64,000 nt of DNA from JANQSP01 sp965226095 (GCA_965226095.1 OZ245336.1:1054001-1118000), one strand, 5' to 3'; counted from the first letter of the stretch, positions 8,326-16,135 are shown. Notes: generated by a model not told the origin, from the letters alone. Made by a program: numbers and translations.

Positions 8326-9192
8326 ATGGTATTTTCTATTCCTGAAACAAGTGTAAAAAGAAAAAAGTTTAGAGAGCAGTTAAAGAACAAAAAGCTTTTG
8401 CGTTTTGTAGGTTCTTTTTCTCCTTTAGTTTCCAGAATTATTGAAGAACAAAAAAAATTTGATGGGATTTATATTTCTGGTGCAGTGATTTCCAGTGACC
8501 TGGCTCTACCAGATTTGGAATTATTTGATTTATCTGAATTGGTGGAGCGAGGGGGAAAAATTGTTCGGTCCAGTGCTTTGCCTGGCTTGGTTGATGCGGA
8601 TACTGGATTTGGTAATGTGGCTCAAACAGTGCAACAAATAGAGGAGGCTGGTTTCTGCGGGTTGCACTTGGAAGACCAGGCAAGCCCTAAAAAATGTGGG
8701 CATCTAGACAATAAAAACCTCATAAATATTAAAGAGATGCAAAAAAAAATTAAAGGTGCAATTGAAGCTAAAAAAGATCCTAATTTTTTGGTAATGATTC
8801 GAACAGACGCACGGGGAGTGGAGGGCTTAGAGAAGGCGATAGAAAGAGCCAGGCATTATGTATCTGCCGGAGCGGAGGCCATTTTTCCAGAGGCGTTGGA
8901 AACGGAGGAAGAGTTTGATCAATTTCGACAAGCTGTGGATGTTCCTTTAATAGCCAACATGACAGAGTTTGGAAAATCGGAATTGCTTTCTGCTGAACGT
9001 CTGGAACAGCTGGGTTATAATATGGTTTTATATCCTGTTACAGTTTGGAGATTAGCTTTAAAAGCTGTAGAGCAGGGGCTTAAGTCGATTGCCAGTGAGG
9101 GACATCAAAAGAAATTATTGGATCAGATGTTAACCAGACAAGAACTTTATGAGTTGTTAAAATATTCTGAATACGTTAAGAAAGATAATTGA
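8326..9192 (+). CDS. prpB: Methylisocitrate lyase
   Basis: Cleaves 2-methylisocitrate to pyruvate and succinate, the last step of the methylcitrate cycle. It belongs to the isocitrate lyase/PEP mutase superfamily. From the ATG at 8326 the protein has 288 residues and the catalytic loop K-K-C-G-H places the active cysteine at residue 124, almost the same position as Cys123 of E. coli PrpB. 'DADTGFGN' and 'HLEDQASPKKCGH' are diagnostic. A GTG at 8308 would extend the frame by six residues, but AAAGGTG lies at proper distance from the ATG at 8326. The prpC gene follows after 80 bp. Confidence 0.93.
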   Translation: MVFSIPETSVKRKKFREQLKNKKLLRFVGSFSPLVSRIIEEQKKFDGIYISGAVISSDLALPDLELFDLSELVERGGKIVRSSALPGLVDADTGFGNVAQTVQQIEEAGFCGLHLEDQASPKKCGHLDNKNLINIKEMQKKIKGAIEAKKDPNFLVMIRTDARGVEGLEKAIERARHYVSAGAEAIFPEALETEEEFDQFRQAVDVPLIANMTEFGKSELLSAERLEQLGYNMVLYPVTVWRLALKAVEQGLKSIASEGHQKKLLDQMLTRQELYELLKYSEYVKKDN

Positions 9193-9272
9193 GATTTTTT
9201 ATTGAGTTTTTATATAAACAGTGTGAAAATGCTATTCAATATTTCTAAAATTCCAGGAAAGGATTGTTATTA

Positions 9273-10391
9273 ATGAAGGCAAAAAAAGGATTAGAAGGGA
9301 TTATTGCAGATGAAAGCGCGGTATCCAAAGTTATTTCTGAAAAAAGTTCTTTGATTTTTAGAGGTTACTCTGTGGATGAGTTGGCCAGGAAGTCTTCTTT
9401 TTTAGCTGTAGTTTACTTGTTGTGGAGAGGGAAGCTTCCTACCAAGGAACAGTTAAACAAATTTGAAGAGGAAGAAAAACAAGCACGAAAAAATGATGAA
9501 CGCATTTTAAAAACTCTTCAGGAATGTGCCAAAGGACATCCTATGGATACACTTAGGACAGCAGTTTCCATGGCCGGTGCTTTGGATTCTTCTGCATGGG
9601 ATGACAGTGATGAAGAATTGGAGAGGAAAGCATTCAATCTTTTAGCCAATATTCCTTTATGGATAGCCGCTCATAGTCGTATCAGAAAGAATTTACCGAT
9701 TTTAAAACATTCTGATCAATTATCTTTTGTGGAAAACTTTTTTCAGTTGGGTTTTGGTGAATTACCTCAAAAAGAAGTTTTAAAAACTTTTGAATCTTCT
9801 TTAATTTTATATGCTGAACATGGTTTTAATGCTTCCACCTTTACGGCTCGTGTGGTGACTTCCACCACATCTGATGTTTATTCAGCGGTGGCTGGTGCTA
9901 TTGGATCTTTAAAAGGGCCTTTGCATGGTGGGGCTAATGAACAGGTGATGTACATGATGAAGGAGGTTGGAGAGCCTTCCAATGCCAGGGAGTGGATGTT
10001 GAAGGCTTTAAAGGAAAAAAGAAAGATTATGGGTTTTGGTCACAGGGTTTATAAAAAGGGAGATTCACGAGTGCCTCAAATGTTTGCCTGTACTCAGGCT
10101 ATGGCGGAGGTGACAGGCAACACCAAGTGGATTGAGATGTACAATATATTAAAGGATACGATGTTGGAGCAAAAGGGTATTCATCCTAATTTAGATTTTC
10201 CGGCAGGGCCGGCCTATTACATGATGGGTTTTGATATTGATATGTTCACGCCTTTTTTTGTGATGAGTCGTATTTCCGGTTGGGTGGCACATATCATGGA
10301 ACAACGGAAAAACAACCGTATCATTCGTCCGTTGTGCGAGTATGTTGGTCATGAGGAGCGCTCTGTTCCTGAGGGTGGTCTTGTACAGTAG
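9273..10391 (+). CDS. prpC: 2-methylcitrate synthase / citrate synthase family
   Basis: Condenses propionyl-CoA with oxaloacetate to give 2-methylcitrate (372 residues from the ATG at 9273; the upstream TTG at 9264 overlaps the likely ribosome-binding region AAAGGA). The citrate synthase signatures are present: 'GPLHGGANEQVM' and 'GFGHRVYKKGDSRVPQM' with the catalytic histidines, and 'NLDFPAGPAYYMMG' with the catalytic aspartate. The short length and the neighbouring prpD and prpB favour methylcitrate synthase, although such enzymes usually also accept acetyl-CoA. The 3' end overlaps the convergent gene at 10321-11022 by 71 bp. Confidence 0.88.
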   Translation: MKAKKGLEGIIADESAVSKVISEKSSLIFRGYSVDELARKSSFLAVVYLLWRGKLPTKEQLNKFEEEEKQARKNDERILKTLQECAKGHPMDTLRTAVSMAGALDSSAWDDSDEELERKAFNLLANIPLWIAAHSRIRKNLPILKHSDQLSFVENFFQLGFGELPQKEVLKTFESSLILYAEHGFNASTFTARVVTSTTSDVYSAVAGAIGSLKGPLHGGANEQVMYMMKEVGEPSNAREWMLKALKEKRKIMGFGHRVYKKGDSRVPQMFACTQAMAEVTGNTKWIEMYNILKDTMLEQKGIHPNLDFPAGPAYYMMGFDIDMFTPFFVMSRISGWVAHIMEQRKNNRIIRPLCEYVGHEERSVPEGGLVQ

Positions 10392-11022
10392 AGTTATAAT
10401 ATTCTGATGAATTATGTTTCAAAAGGTTTTCTCTGATCCAAATATTGCGCTCTCTAGTATTTTTTGTAATTTTTTCTAGTATCCAGGCAGTTCTTTCTTT
10501 GCCTTCTGCCATTTCATGGGCCATCATTTGATCCATTAATTTATCTATCATATATTGGGCTGATTTATGTTCATTTTGTAGAGCTACATTAAACCATGCA
10601 TAGGCTTCCGATAAATTTTTTGATAACCCCATGTTTCCATCTTGATAGCGTATTCCCAGTGAAAGTTGGGCTTTAGTTTTTCCCAAGAAAGCTTGATCGA
10701 ATAGATTAACTATGTCTCTTTCTATGGCATTCAGTCTATTTCTAGAATTCATTTTCCAGTTAAAGTTAACGCTGGTGTAGTAGGAGCAGTCGCCAAAGCG
10801 TCGTATGTGTGGATAAGGATAATTACAGTATCTTCCTCGTGAGTAATAGGTTCTTCCTCTATAGATGTATACGGATGGGTTGTTAAACGAATCTTCTTCA
10901 AAGATGATTTCATTTTCTGATAATTCGCTATTTAATATATTGTCCATTTGTTCTTGTAGAGTTTCATTGGCCATAACGGCTTGTATTGAGAAGATTAAAA
11001 ATAAAAAAATTATTGGTTTCAT
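10321..11022 (-). CDS. Secreted Sel1-repeat-like protein
   Basis: A 233-residue exported protein with an N-terminal signal peptide (cleavage likely after 'QAVMA', residue 18). The middle part is rich in Tyr, Arg and Gly ('YYSRGRYCNYPYP'). One segment, 'AQLSLGIRYQDGNMGLSKNLSEAYAWFNVALQ' in part, matches a Sel1-type TPR repeat (L-G-x-x-Y-x-x-G...D-x-x-x-A-x-x-W-x-x-x-A). A polar, His- and Gln-rich tail follows. The last 24 codons overlap the convergent prpC gene, unusual but possible for tail-to-tail genes; an earlier end would require a sequencing error. The function is unknown beyond a likely protein-interaction role outside the cytoplasm. Confidence 0.72.
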   Translation of the reverse strand: MKPIIFLFLIFSIQAVMANETLQEQMDNILNSELSENEIIFEEDSFNNPSVYIYRGRTYYSRGRYCNYPYPHIRRFGDCSYYTSVNFNWKMNSRNRLNAIERDIVNLFDQAFLGKTKAQLSLGIRYQDGNMGLSKNLSEAYAWFNVALQNEHKSAQYMIDKLMDQMMAHEMAEGKERTAWILEKITKNTRERNIWIRENLLKHNSSEYYNSTVQDHPQEQSAPHDQHTRTTDE

Positions 11023-11128
11023 TTTCAGGCCTCCTATTGAGGAAGATTATACTATGGTTTTAATATAAATCAAAACGTTTATATCTTACTTACAGGAGGT
11101 AAATTTAGTCTTTTCGGGACGCACATTC

Positions 11129-11154
11129 CTGGAAAGCCTTTCAGGGCTTTCCAG
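11129..11154. repeat. Short hairpin repeat (10-bp perfect stem)
   Basis: CTGGAAAGCC and its complement flank the 6-nt loop TTTCAG. Preceding text 'CGGGACGC' recurs before a similar hairpin at 47433. It belongs to the hairpin family described at 47433-47703. No T-run follows, so it is not a typical terminator. Confidence 0.7.
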
Positions 11155-11155
11155 T

Positions 11156-11206
11156 TATACAATATATAATAACCTTGACATATCTATATATTGTATAGGT
11201 AAGGTT
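11156..11206. promoter_or_regulatory. Palindromic operator/promoter of the BrnA-like antitoxin gene
   Basis: TATACAATATATA (11156-11168) and its exact complement (11185-11197) form a 13-bp inverted repeat 16 bp apart. A second, interleaved pair AACCTT (11171-11176) / AAGGTT (11201-11206) is also present. TTGACA at 11175-11180 gives a good -35 box, but no -10 hexamer with ideal spacing stands out. The ATG at 11209 follows at once. Ribbon-helix-helix antitoxins commonly bind such palindromes to repress themselves; that this one does is inference. Confidence 0.6.
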
Positions 11207-11208
11207 TT

Positions 11209-11424
11209 ATGAAGAAGGAATATAATTTTTCAAAAATGAAGGAAGTAAAAAGTTCTCTTAAAGGAAAGAAGAGCATAGGAATTAATCTAAGTCATGAAGT
11301 AATAGACTACTTTAAAAGACTAAGCAAAGAGGCAAATGTTTCTTATCAACAGCTTATTAATTTTTATCTTCTTGATTGTGTAAAAAAACAAAAAAAACTA
11401 TCTATGAAATGGACAGGTTCATAA
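11209..11424 (+). CDS. BrnA/CopG-like ribbon-helix-helix antitoxin, orphan
   Basis: A 71-residue basic protein. It starts 'MKKEYNFSKMKEVKSS', then has a beta strand 'SIGINLSHEVIDYFKRLSKEANVSYQQLINFYLLDCVKK'. This matches the BrnA (DUF4415-like) antitoxins, whose usual layout is YDFSK..., a short RHH strand, and a 'PYQTLINxYLxxC' helix. In known pairs a brnT toxin gene lies immediately upstream. Here the upstream 186 bp contain no open frame long enough, so the toxin is absent or lost. The gene is preceded by a perfect palindrome and followed by the tRNA-Arg repeat array. Confidence 0.7.
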   Translation: MKKEYNFSKMKEVKSSLKGKKSIGINLSHEVIDYFKRLSKEANVSYQQLINFYLLDCVKKQKKLSMKWTGS

Positions 11425-11441
11425 GTTTAAGAAATAAATAA

Positions 11442-11841
11442 GCAGGATTTGCCTACTACACTCACTCGCGTCCGGCTCGTTCGCTGCGTAGGCTCGCCTC
11501 GTGAGCTCAGAAAATCGTCCGGATTTTCTGCCTCGTATTGAATACTTATCGCATTCAACACGAGTCGCTCACTCATTTCAAATCCTGCGCAGATAAAATA
11601 ATCAGGGAGCGATAGCCCCTTGATTATTTTAAATGACCACGGCAGGATTTGCCTACTACACTCACTCGCGTCCAGCTCGTTCGCTGCGTAGGCTCGCCTC
11701 GTGAGCTCAGAAAATCGTCCGGATTTTCTGCCTCGTATTGAATACTTATCGCATTCAACACGAGTCGCTCACTCATTTCAAATCCTGCGCAGATAAAATA
11801 ATCAGGGAGCGATAGCCCCCTGATTATTTTAAATGACCACG
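11442..11841 (-). repeat. Two 200-bp tandem repeats carrying the 3' end of tRNA-Arg
   Basis: Units 11442-11641 and 11642-11841 are exactly 200 bp long and differ at only two positions (G11474/A11674, T11620/C11820). Both units end in AAATGACCACG, the 3' end of tRNA-Arg seen from the plus strand. The word GCAGGATTTG recurs at 11442, 11642 and 11842 (the last inside the tRNA), so the repeats are a partial tRNA duplication lying downstream of the tRNA in its direction of transcription. Each unit is GC-richer than its surroundings and contains several hairpins: CAGAAAATC/GATTTTCTG, CTCGT..TTGAAT/ATTCAA..ACGAG, and AAAATAATCAGGG/CCCTGATTATTTT. No protein frame of note is present. Confidence 0.93.
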
Positions 11842-11907
11842 GCAGGATTTGAACCTGCGACCTAGAGTTTAGGAAACTCTTGCTCTATCCAACTGAGCTA
11901 CGTGGCC
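11834..11907 (-). tRNA. tRNA-Arg, anticodon CCT
   Basis: A 74-nt cloverleaf folds on the minus strand: acceptor GGCCACG/CGTGGTC (one G-T pair), D-stem GCTC/GAGC, anticodon stem AGAGT/ACTCT with loop TTCCTAA (anticodon CCT, reading AGG), T-stem GCAGG/CCTGC with loop TTCAAAT, and discriminator A. CCA is not encoded. Its 5' end is one base after the mrp stop codon, so it is probably processed from an mrp transcript. It is followed by the 200-bp repeats. Confidence 0.96.
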
Positions 11908-11908
11908 T

Positions 11909-12703
11909 TTAAGTTTTTAAGATGGATTCCAGATTTTCAGCTAATTGTAAAAATGCTTTTCCTTCTTCTGAGTCCGGTTCGCTTTCCAGGAAGGGGAGTC
12001 CGGTTTCACAACTGAGTCCTACATTGGGGTGAAAGGGAATACTGGCTAGTTTTTTGATGTCATTACTTTTTAGATAAGTATCTAATTGTCCCTTTGGGAA
12101 CAAGCTAATAGGTTCCTCAGAGGGATGCATTTTAAAAGAGGACATATTTTCCACAACTCCCAGGCAGGGAACTTTTAGGTGTTTTAGCATATTCAGAGCT
12201 TTTTTAGCATCGGCCAGGGCAATGTTTTGTGGAGTGCAGATCACAACACCTCCAGAGAGGGTTGTTTTTTGTGCCAAGGTGAGCGCTATATCTCCTGTAC
12301 CGGGAGGAAGGTCCACTAATAAATAATCTAATTCTCCCCAATCGACTTCTTTTAAAAATTGATCAATAGCTTTAAACAGCATGGGGCCTCTCCATATTAC
12401 GGGTGTTTCTTCTTCTACGAGAAAGCCCATACTCATCAGTTTTATTCCATAGCGACGCAGAGGGATGATCATTTTTTTATCTTCAGAGATATCCGGTTTT
12501 TGATTTAAACAACCCATCATACGGGGTATGGAGGGGCCGTAGAGGTCGGCATCCATCAAACCGATTTTATGGCCTTTTTGTTTGAGAGCCATAGCCAGGT
12601 TGACAGAGACCGTACTCTTTCCAACACCGCCTTTTCCAGAACCAATAGCGATAGTATGTTTAATTCCTTTAATGGAGCTTTGTTGATCGAAAGGGTTTTT
12701 CAT
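11909..12703 (-). CDS. mrp: Mrp/ApbC-type P-loop ATPase (iron-sulfur carrier family)
   Basis: A 264-residue ParA/MinD-superfamily ATPase of the Mrp/NBP35 group, whose characterised members carry and transfer Fe-S clusters. The deviant Walker A 'GSGKGGVGKST' is at residues 21-31, followed by 'DADLYGPSIPRMMG' and 'DYLLVDLPPGTGDIAL', both strongly Mrp-like. The C-terminal region that usually holds the cluster-binding C-x-x-C after 'ENMS' reads 'ENMSSFKMHPSEEPISLFP', with no cysteine pair. There is also no N-terminal DUF59 domain. It may therefore not bind a cluster in the standard way. It is followed after one base by tRNA-Arg. Confidence 0.88.
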   Translation of the reverse strand: MKNPFDQQSSIKGIKHTIAIGSGKGGVGKSTVSVNLAMALKQKGHKIGLMDADLYGPSIPRMMGCLNQKPDISEDKKMIIPLRRYGIKLMSMGFLVEEETPVIWRGPMLFKAIDQFLKEVDWGELDYLLVDLPPGTGDIALTLAQKTTLSGGVVICTPQNIALADAKKALNMLKHLKVPCLGVVENMSSFKMHPSEEPISLFPKGQLDTYLKSNDIKKLASIPFHPNVGLSCETGLPFLESEPDSEEGKAFLQLAENLESILKT

Positions 12704-12762
12704 TATTCTGGTATGATATAAAAGCAGTTGTTTATCAAGTGTAAACTTTTAATTATATTATT

Positions 12763-13362
12763 TTATTGATGGGGAGTGTTTATCATAAAGATTTTCAACT
12801 GTTGATCTTTATCTTTTTTTATCCAGATTTTATTCTGACCTATGGAGGCACCGGTATTGCTACAGGACATGTCTTCAAAATTTTGCTCCTGGATAACTTG
12901 TAGAACATGGGCATTAAAAACAGATGGGAGTGAATGATAAAATTCCTCTATAGATTGTATGCGTGTAAAACTTCCGGAAGTTGAGATCACTTGTAAAGGG
13001 AAGGTCAGTATATTTGGCATATGTTCTTTTAATGATTCAAAAGAGTGCTTACCTTCGCATGGTTGAAGGTTTTCCTCTTGTTGTTCAACAATCCAACTCT
13101 TCATTTGAATAAAAAAGTGAGTTGGTGAAAAAGAATTGCATTCTATACATGCCGCTACAGCTTCTGTTTCATTATTATCCAGTGTTTGTTTATTGAAGCA
13201 CTTATAATTTTTCACAAATTGTTTCAAATCCTGTAAAAAATTAGATAGGTCATCTGGACTGCCGTGTCCATAGGTGTATACTGAACATTTTGAAGTATAT
13301 GCCTGAGCTTGCGGTGCAATCACACTGATGAAAAAGATTATAAAAAACAATATATTTTTCAT
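12763..13362 (-). CDS. Secreted protein of unknown function
   Basis: A 199-residue protein with a clean signal peptide ('MKNILFFIIFFISVIAPQAQA', cut after residue 21). Cysteines occur in pairs in the mature part: 'SKCSVYTYG', 'NYKCFN', 'AACIECNS', 'QPCEGK', 'DMSCSN'. I recognise no domain. The high cysteine count and export fit the other cysteine-rich secreted proteins of this window. It lies upstream of mrp on the same strand, with a 59-bp gap. No function can be assigned. Confidence 0.7.
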   Translation of the reverse strand: MKNILFFIIFFISVIAPQAQAYTSKCSVYTYGHGSPDDLSNFLQDLKQFVKNYKCFNKQTLDNNETEAVAACIECNSFSPTHFFIQMKSWIVEQQEENLQPCEGKHSFESLKEHMPNILTFPLQVISTSGSFTRIQSIEEFYHSLPSVFNAHVLQVIQEQNFEDMSCSNTGASIGQNKIWIKKDKDQQLKIFMINTPHQ

Positions 13363-13607
13363 ATTGTCTTTATCGGAAAGAAGATCTTCTTTAGTAAAGA
13401 AATTATTGTTTTAGGTAAATTACAAAAAAATATCTTTTGTTAGAGTTAAAAGAACTGTAAAATCAATCAGTCAGCTTGCCAAAAGCCGGGCCTTATGTTT
13501 AATATAAAAAATATCCATCATTTTCAGATGTTAAAAAACAGGTTATCAAGGCAGATATTTCTCCTGTTATAAAAATTGCAGAGAAAGTAAATTGGAGGAA
13601 AAGCGCA

Positions 13608-14477
13608 ATGAAAAGCATGACAGGGCATGGGGTTGCTTATAGCCAGCAAAAAGACAGGTTTGTTGAAATAGTTGTTCGAGCATTAAATGGTCGATTTTTG
13701 GAAATTCGGTTTCAAATGTCGGATTTCTATTCTTCGATGGAAGGTGAGTTAAGAAAAAAAGTTCAAAAAAAATTTACTCGAGGAAATATTGATATTTTGA
13801 TCAACAGAAAACCTGCTCAACCTGGTGTGAAAACAAAATTGAAATGGAATTATAAGCAAGCTCTTGTCTGGAAAGCTTTTTATAAAAAAATGGCTTTTGC
13901 GTTGAAATTACAAAATAATCTGGATCTTTTAAGCTTATCTCGTCAGCCTGGTGTGTTGGACATACAATCTGTTACTCCAAGCCTTTCCACGCAGGAAAAA
14001 CAAATCATAAAAAATCTTTTACAAAAAGCTATTAACTTATGTGACAAAGAAAAATCGAGAGAAGGCTTGGCTTTAAAAAAAGAATTTCAAAAAAATCTAA
14101 CTACATTGTCTCATTGTTTGCAGTTGATTAAACGTATTTCCAATAAACAAAAACGGGAGAAAAAGAAACAGTTAAAGCGCAACCTATCCAGTGATGTATC
14201 CACTCAGCAACAAAGCGCTAATGAAGCTGTGGTTATGCTTAGTCGGGTGGATATTGAGGAAGAGTTGAGTCGTCTTGTTGAGCATATACGGATTTTTCGC
14301 ACACTGATTACGAAAAAATCTATAATGGGAAAACAGATGAATTTTTATTTGCAAGAAATGATACGGGAAATTAATACTATTGGTTCCAAATCTCAGGAGG
14401 TTCGTCTGACTCGCGAAGTGGTGAATGCTAAAACTCTTATAGAGACTATGCGCGAGCAGGTTCAAAATGTGGAATGA
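13608..14477 (+). CDS. yicC: YicC family endoribonuclease
   Basis: A 289-residue YicC-like protein; the family are RNases, named for E. coli YicC. The N-terminus 'MKSMTGHGVAYSQQKDRFVEIVVRALNGRFLEIRF' (in part) and the C-terminus 'GSKSQEVRLTREVVNAKTLIETMREQVQNVE' are the two conserved family blocks. GGAGG precedes the ATG by a normal distance. The stop overlaps the gmk ATG by 4 bp, and yicC-gmk-rpoZ is a common order in proteobacteria. Residues 160-195 are very lysine-rich. Confidence 0.92.
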   Translation: MKSMTGHGVAYSQQKDRFVEIVVRALNGRFLEIRFQMSDFYSSMEGELRKKVQKKFTRGNIDILINRKPAQPGVKTKLKWNYKQALVWKAFYKKMAFALKLQNNLDLLSLSRQPGVLDIQSVTPSLSTQEKQIIKNLLQKAINLCDKEKSREGLALKKEFQKNLTTLSHCLQLIKRISNKQKREKKKQLKRNLSSDVSTQQQSANEAVVMLSRVDIEEELSRLVEHIRIFRTLITKKSIMGKQMNFYLQEMIREINTIGSKSQEVRLTREVVNAKTLIETMREQVQNVE

Positions 14478-15049
14478 ATAAGAGGAAAACAGCAAAACCC
14501 TTTATTGTTTTATCCGGTCCCAGTGGTTCCGGTAAATCCACTTTATTAAAGCGGGTACTTGAGCTTTATGGTTCGGATAAACTAAGAACAACTGTTTCTT
14601 ATACCACTCGCCCTCCCAGAGGTCGGGAAAAAGACTCTAAAGACTATTATTATGTGAGTGAAAAGCGTTTTTTGGAATTAGCAGAACAGAATTTTTTTAT
14701 GGAATGGGCTCGTGTTTACGAGCACTATTATGGAACAGCGATGGATCAGGTGCTTTCACATTGGCAACAGGAGTGTGCGATTATCAAAGATTGTGATTTA
14801 CAGGGAGCGGAAAATATTAAAAAATGCTTTCCACAAGCTTTAAGAGTATTTATTCAGCCTCCCTCCTTATTAACTTTGAAAAACAGGGTTTCAAAAAGAG
14901 AGGAGAACACCGATAAGGAGATGAATATCAGGATTAAAGCGGCTGAGGAGGAAATGAAACAAGCTCATAGCTTTGACTACCAGATAGTAAATGAGGACCT
15001 TTTAGAAACTGTTAATAAATTAAAAATAATTATTGATAATTATATTTAA
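14474..15049 (+). CDS. gmk: Guanylate kinase
   Basis: Phosphorylates GMP to GDP (191 residues). The P-loop 'GPSGSGKST' is at residues 15-23, and 'TTRPPRGREKDSKDYYYVS' holds the GMP-binding site. 'EWARVYEHYYGT' is the conserved lid region. It overlaps yicC by 4 bp, which implies translational coupling, and rpoZ follows 46 bp downstream. The grouping links nucleotide supply, omega and the stringent response enzyme (relA/spoT at 16136), as in many proteobacteria. Confidence 0.95.
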   Translation: MNKRKTAKPFIVLSGPSGSGKSTLLKRVLELYGSDKLRTTVSYTTRPPRGREKDSKDYYYVSEKRFLELAEQNFFMEWARVYEHYYGTAMDQVLSHWQQECAIIKDCDLQGAENIKKCFPQALRVFIQPPSLLTLKNRVSKREENTDKEMNIRIKAAEEEMKQAHSFDYQIVNEDLLETVNKLKIIIDNYI

Positions 15050-15095
15050 TATGTTTAGACTTATGTGAAGGTTTTTTTACTAAAGAGAGGATAGT

Positions 15096-15368
15096 ATGGC
15101 TCGGGTAACTGTTGAGGATTGTTTACAAAAGGTATCTAATCGTTTTGCCTTAGTGGCATTAGTGACAAAGCGTGTAAAGCAGTTTTTAAAGGGAGATAAA
15201 TGTCTTTTAGAGGGTAAAAATAATGTAGTGGTGAACGCATTAAGAGAGGTGGCGGCCGATAAAATTAAGTTCGATTGTGGCGATACACCTCCAGAAATAC
15301 AACTTGAGCAGGATTTAAGAATTGAAAAGAAACACAAAAAAAATCTTTTTTTACCTGAAGCAAATTAA
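15096..15368 (+). CDS. rpoZ: RNA polymerase omega subunit
   Basis: A 90-residue omega subunit. 'MARVTVEDCLQKVSNRFALVALVTKRVKQ' (in part) is the conserved N-terminal part that contacts beta-prime; 'NVVVNALREVAADKI' is the second conserved helix. GAGAGGA precedes the ATG. It lies in the yicC-gmk-rpoZ group. An LRR lipoprotein gene is inserted between it and the relA/spoT gene. Confidence 0.95.
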   Translation: MARVTVEDCLQKVSNRFALVALVTKRVKQFLKGDKCLLEGKNNVVVNALREVAADKIKFDCGDTPPEIQLEQDLRIEKKHKKNLFLPEAN

Positions 15369-15407
15369 TTTTTTAATCAATCAAAAATATAAAAAGAATA
15401 AGAAGAA

Positions 15408-16037
15408 ATGTTAAAACGTTTAAATAAAGTATTATTAACTGGATTTTGCTTAAGTTTTATTTTTTTACTATTGTTATCTTGTGATAATATTTTTGTTAAA
15501 TCTGATGAGGAGAAGGCCGAAGAATCTGCAGAAGCTGCAAAAAAGGCTGTAGCCGCCAATCCAATATGTGAGAGGACAGAGCAAGTCAGAGACACTATAG
15601 TAAAGGCAGTTAAAACATCTAAATGTGAAGAGGTGAGTGTTGAGGACTTGGCTAAGGTAACAATTTTGAGTTTTAACAATAAAGATCTGCAGGAATTGAA
15701 AGTTGGAGATTTTGCCGGTTTAACAGGACTTAAACAACTTTATCTTTCAAACAATGATTTAGAGGCTTTGCCAGTTGGATTATTGGATAATTTGATCAAT
15801 TTAGAATATTTTTATGCAGATAACAATTCGTTACAGACTTTACCTGAAAACTTCTTTAATGGCTTATCTTCATTGGAAAAAGTTAATTTTTATGGAAATC
15901 AGTTGTCTTCTCTCCCTGCCGGTTTATTTGATGACCTGGATTCTTTGGAAAAAATGTATCTGGGTGGTAATGAGTTTTCTGATGAAGAGGAGAGTCGTCT
16001 TAAACAGGAATTAGGGGAAAAGTTAACCACTATATAA
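15408..16037 (+). CDS. Leucine-rich-repeat lipoprotein
   Basis: A 209-residue protein with a lipoprotein signal (lipobox 'LLLSC', Cys near residue 26). A helical acidic/alanine linker is followed by an N-cap, 'CERTEQVRDTIVKAVKTSKC', then about five 24-residue LRRs of the type L-x-x-L-Y-L-x-x-N-x-L-x-x-L-P-x-G-L-F-x-x-L. The same cap and repeats occur in the split gene at 38895 and in the protein at 50045. Such bacterial LRR proteins usually mediate binding to other proteins or surfaces. The position between rpoZ and relA/spoT suggests insertion of an accessory gene into a housekeeping block. Confidence 0.82.
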   Translation: MLKRLNKVLLTGFCLSFIFLLLLSCDNIFVKSDEEKAEESAEAAKKAVAANPICERTEQVRDTIVKAVKTSKCEEVSVEDLAKVTILSFNNKDLQELKVGDFAGLTGLKQLYLSNNDLEALPVGLLDNLINLEYFYADNNSLQTLPENFFNGLSSLEKVNFYGNQLSSLPAGLFDDLDSLEKMYLGGNEFSDEEESRLKQELGEKLTTI

Positions 16038-16120
16038 CTAGTGATATCTTAAAGGTAATAAAATCAGCTAAAACTATTGAAAAAGAGAAAAAATATTTCC
16101 TAAAATCTTTTCAGATCGAG

Positions 16121-16126
16121 TATAAT
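16121..16126 (+). promoter_or_regulatory. Perfect -10 box (TATAAT) close to the relA/spoT start
   Basis: TATAAT ends 9 bp before the ATG at 16136. There is no convincing -35 box at 17 bp and no Shine-Dalgarno sequence. If used, the transcript would be leaderless, or translation would start at the later ATG at 16157. Confidence 0.4.
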
Positions 16127-16135
16127 AGCTTTGTA

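Noticed and set aside
11442..11841. CRISPR array
   Set aside because: Only two long 200-bp units, no short repeats with unique spacers and no cas gene. The units contain tRNA sequence.
13363..13607. Possible small gene between the secreted protein and yicC
   Set aside because: No frame with a ribosome-binding site or recognisable product was found; probably divergent promoters.
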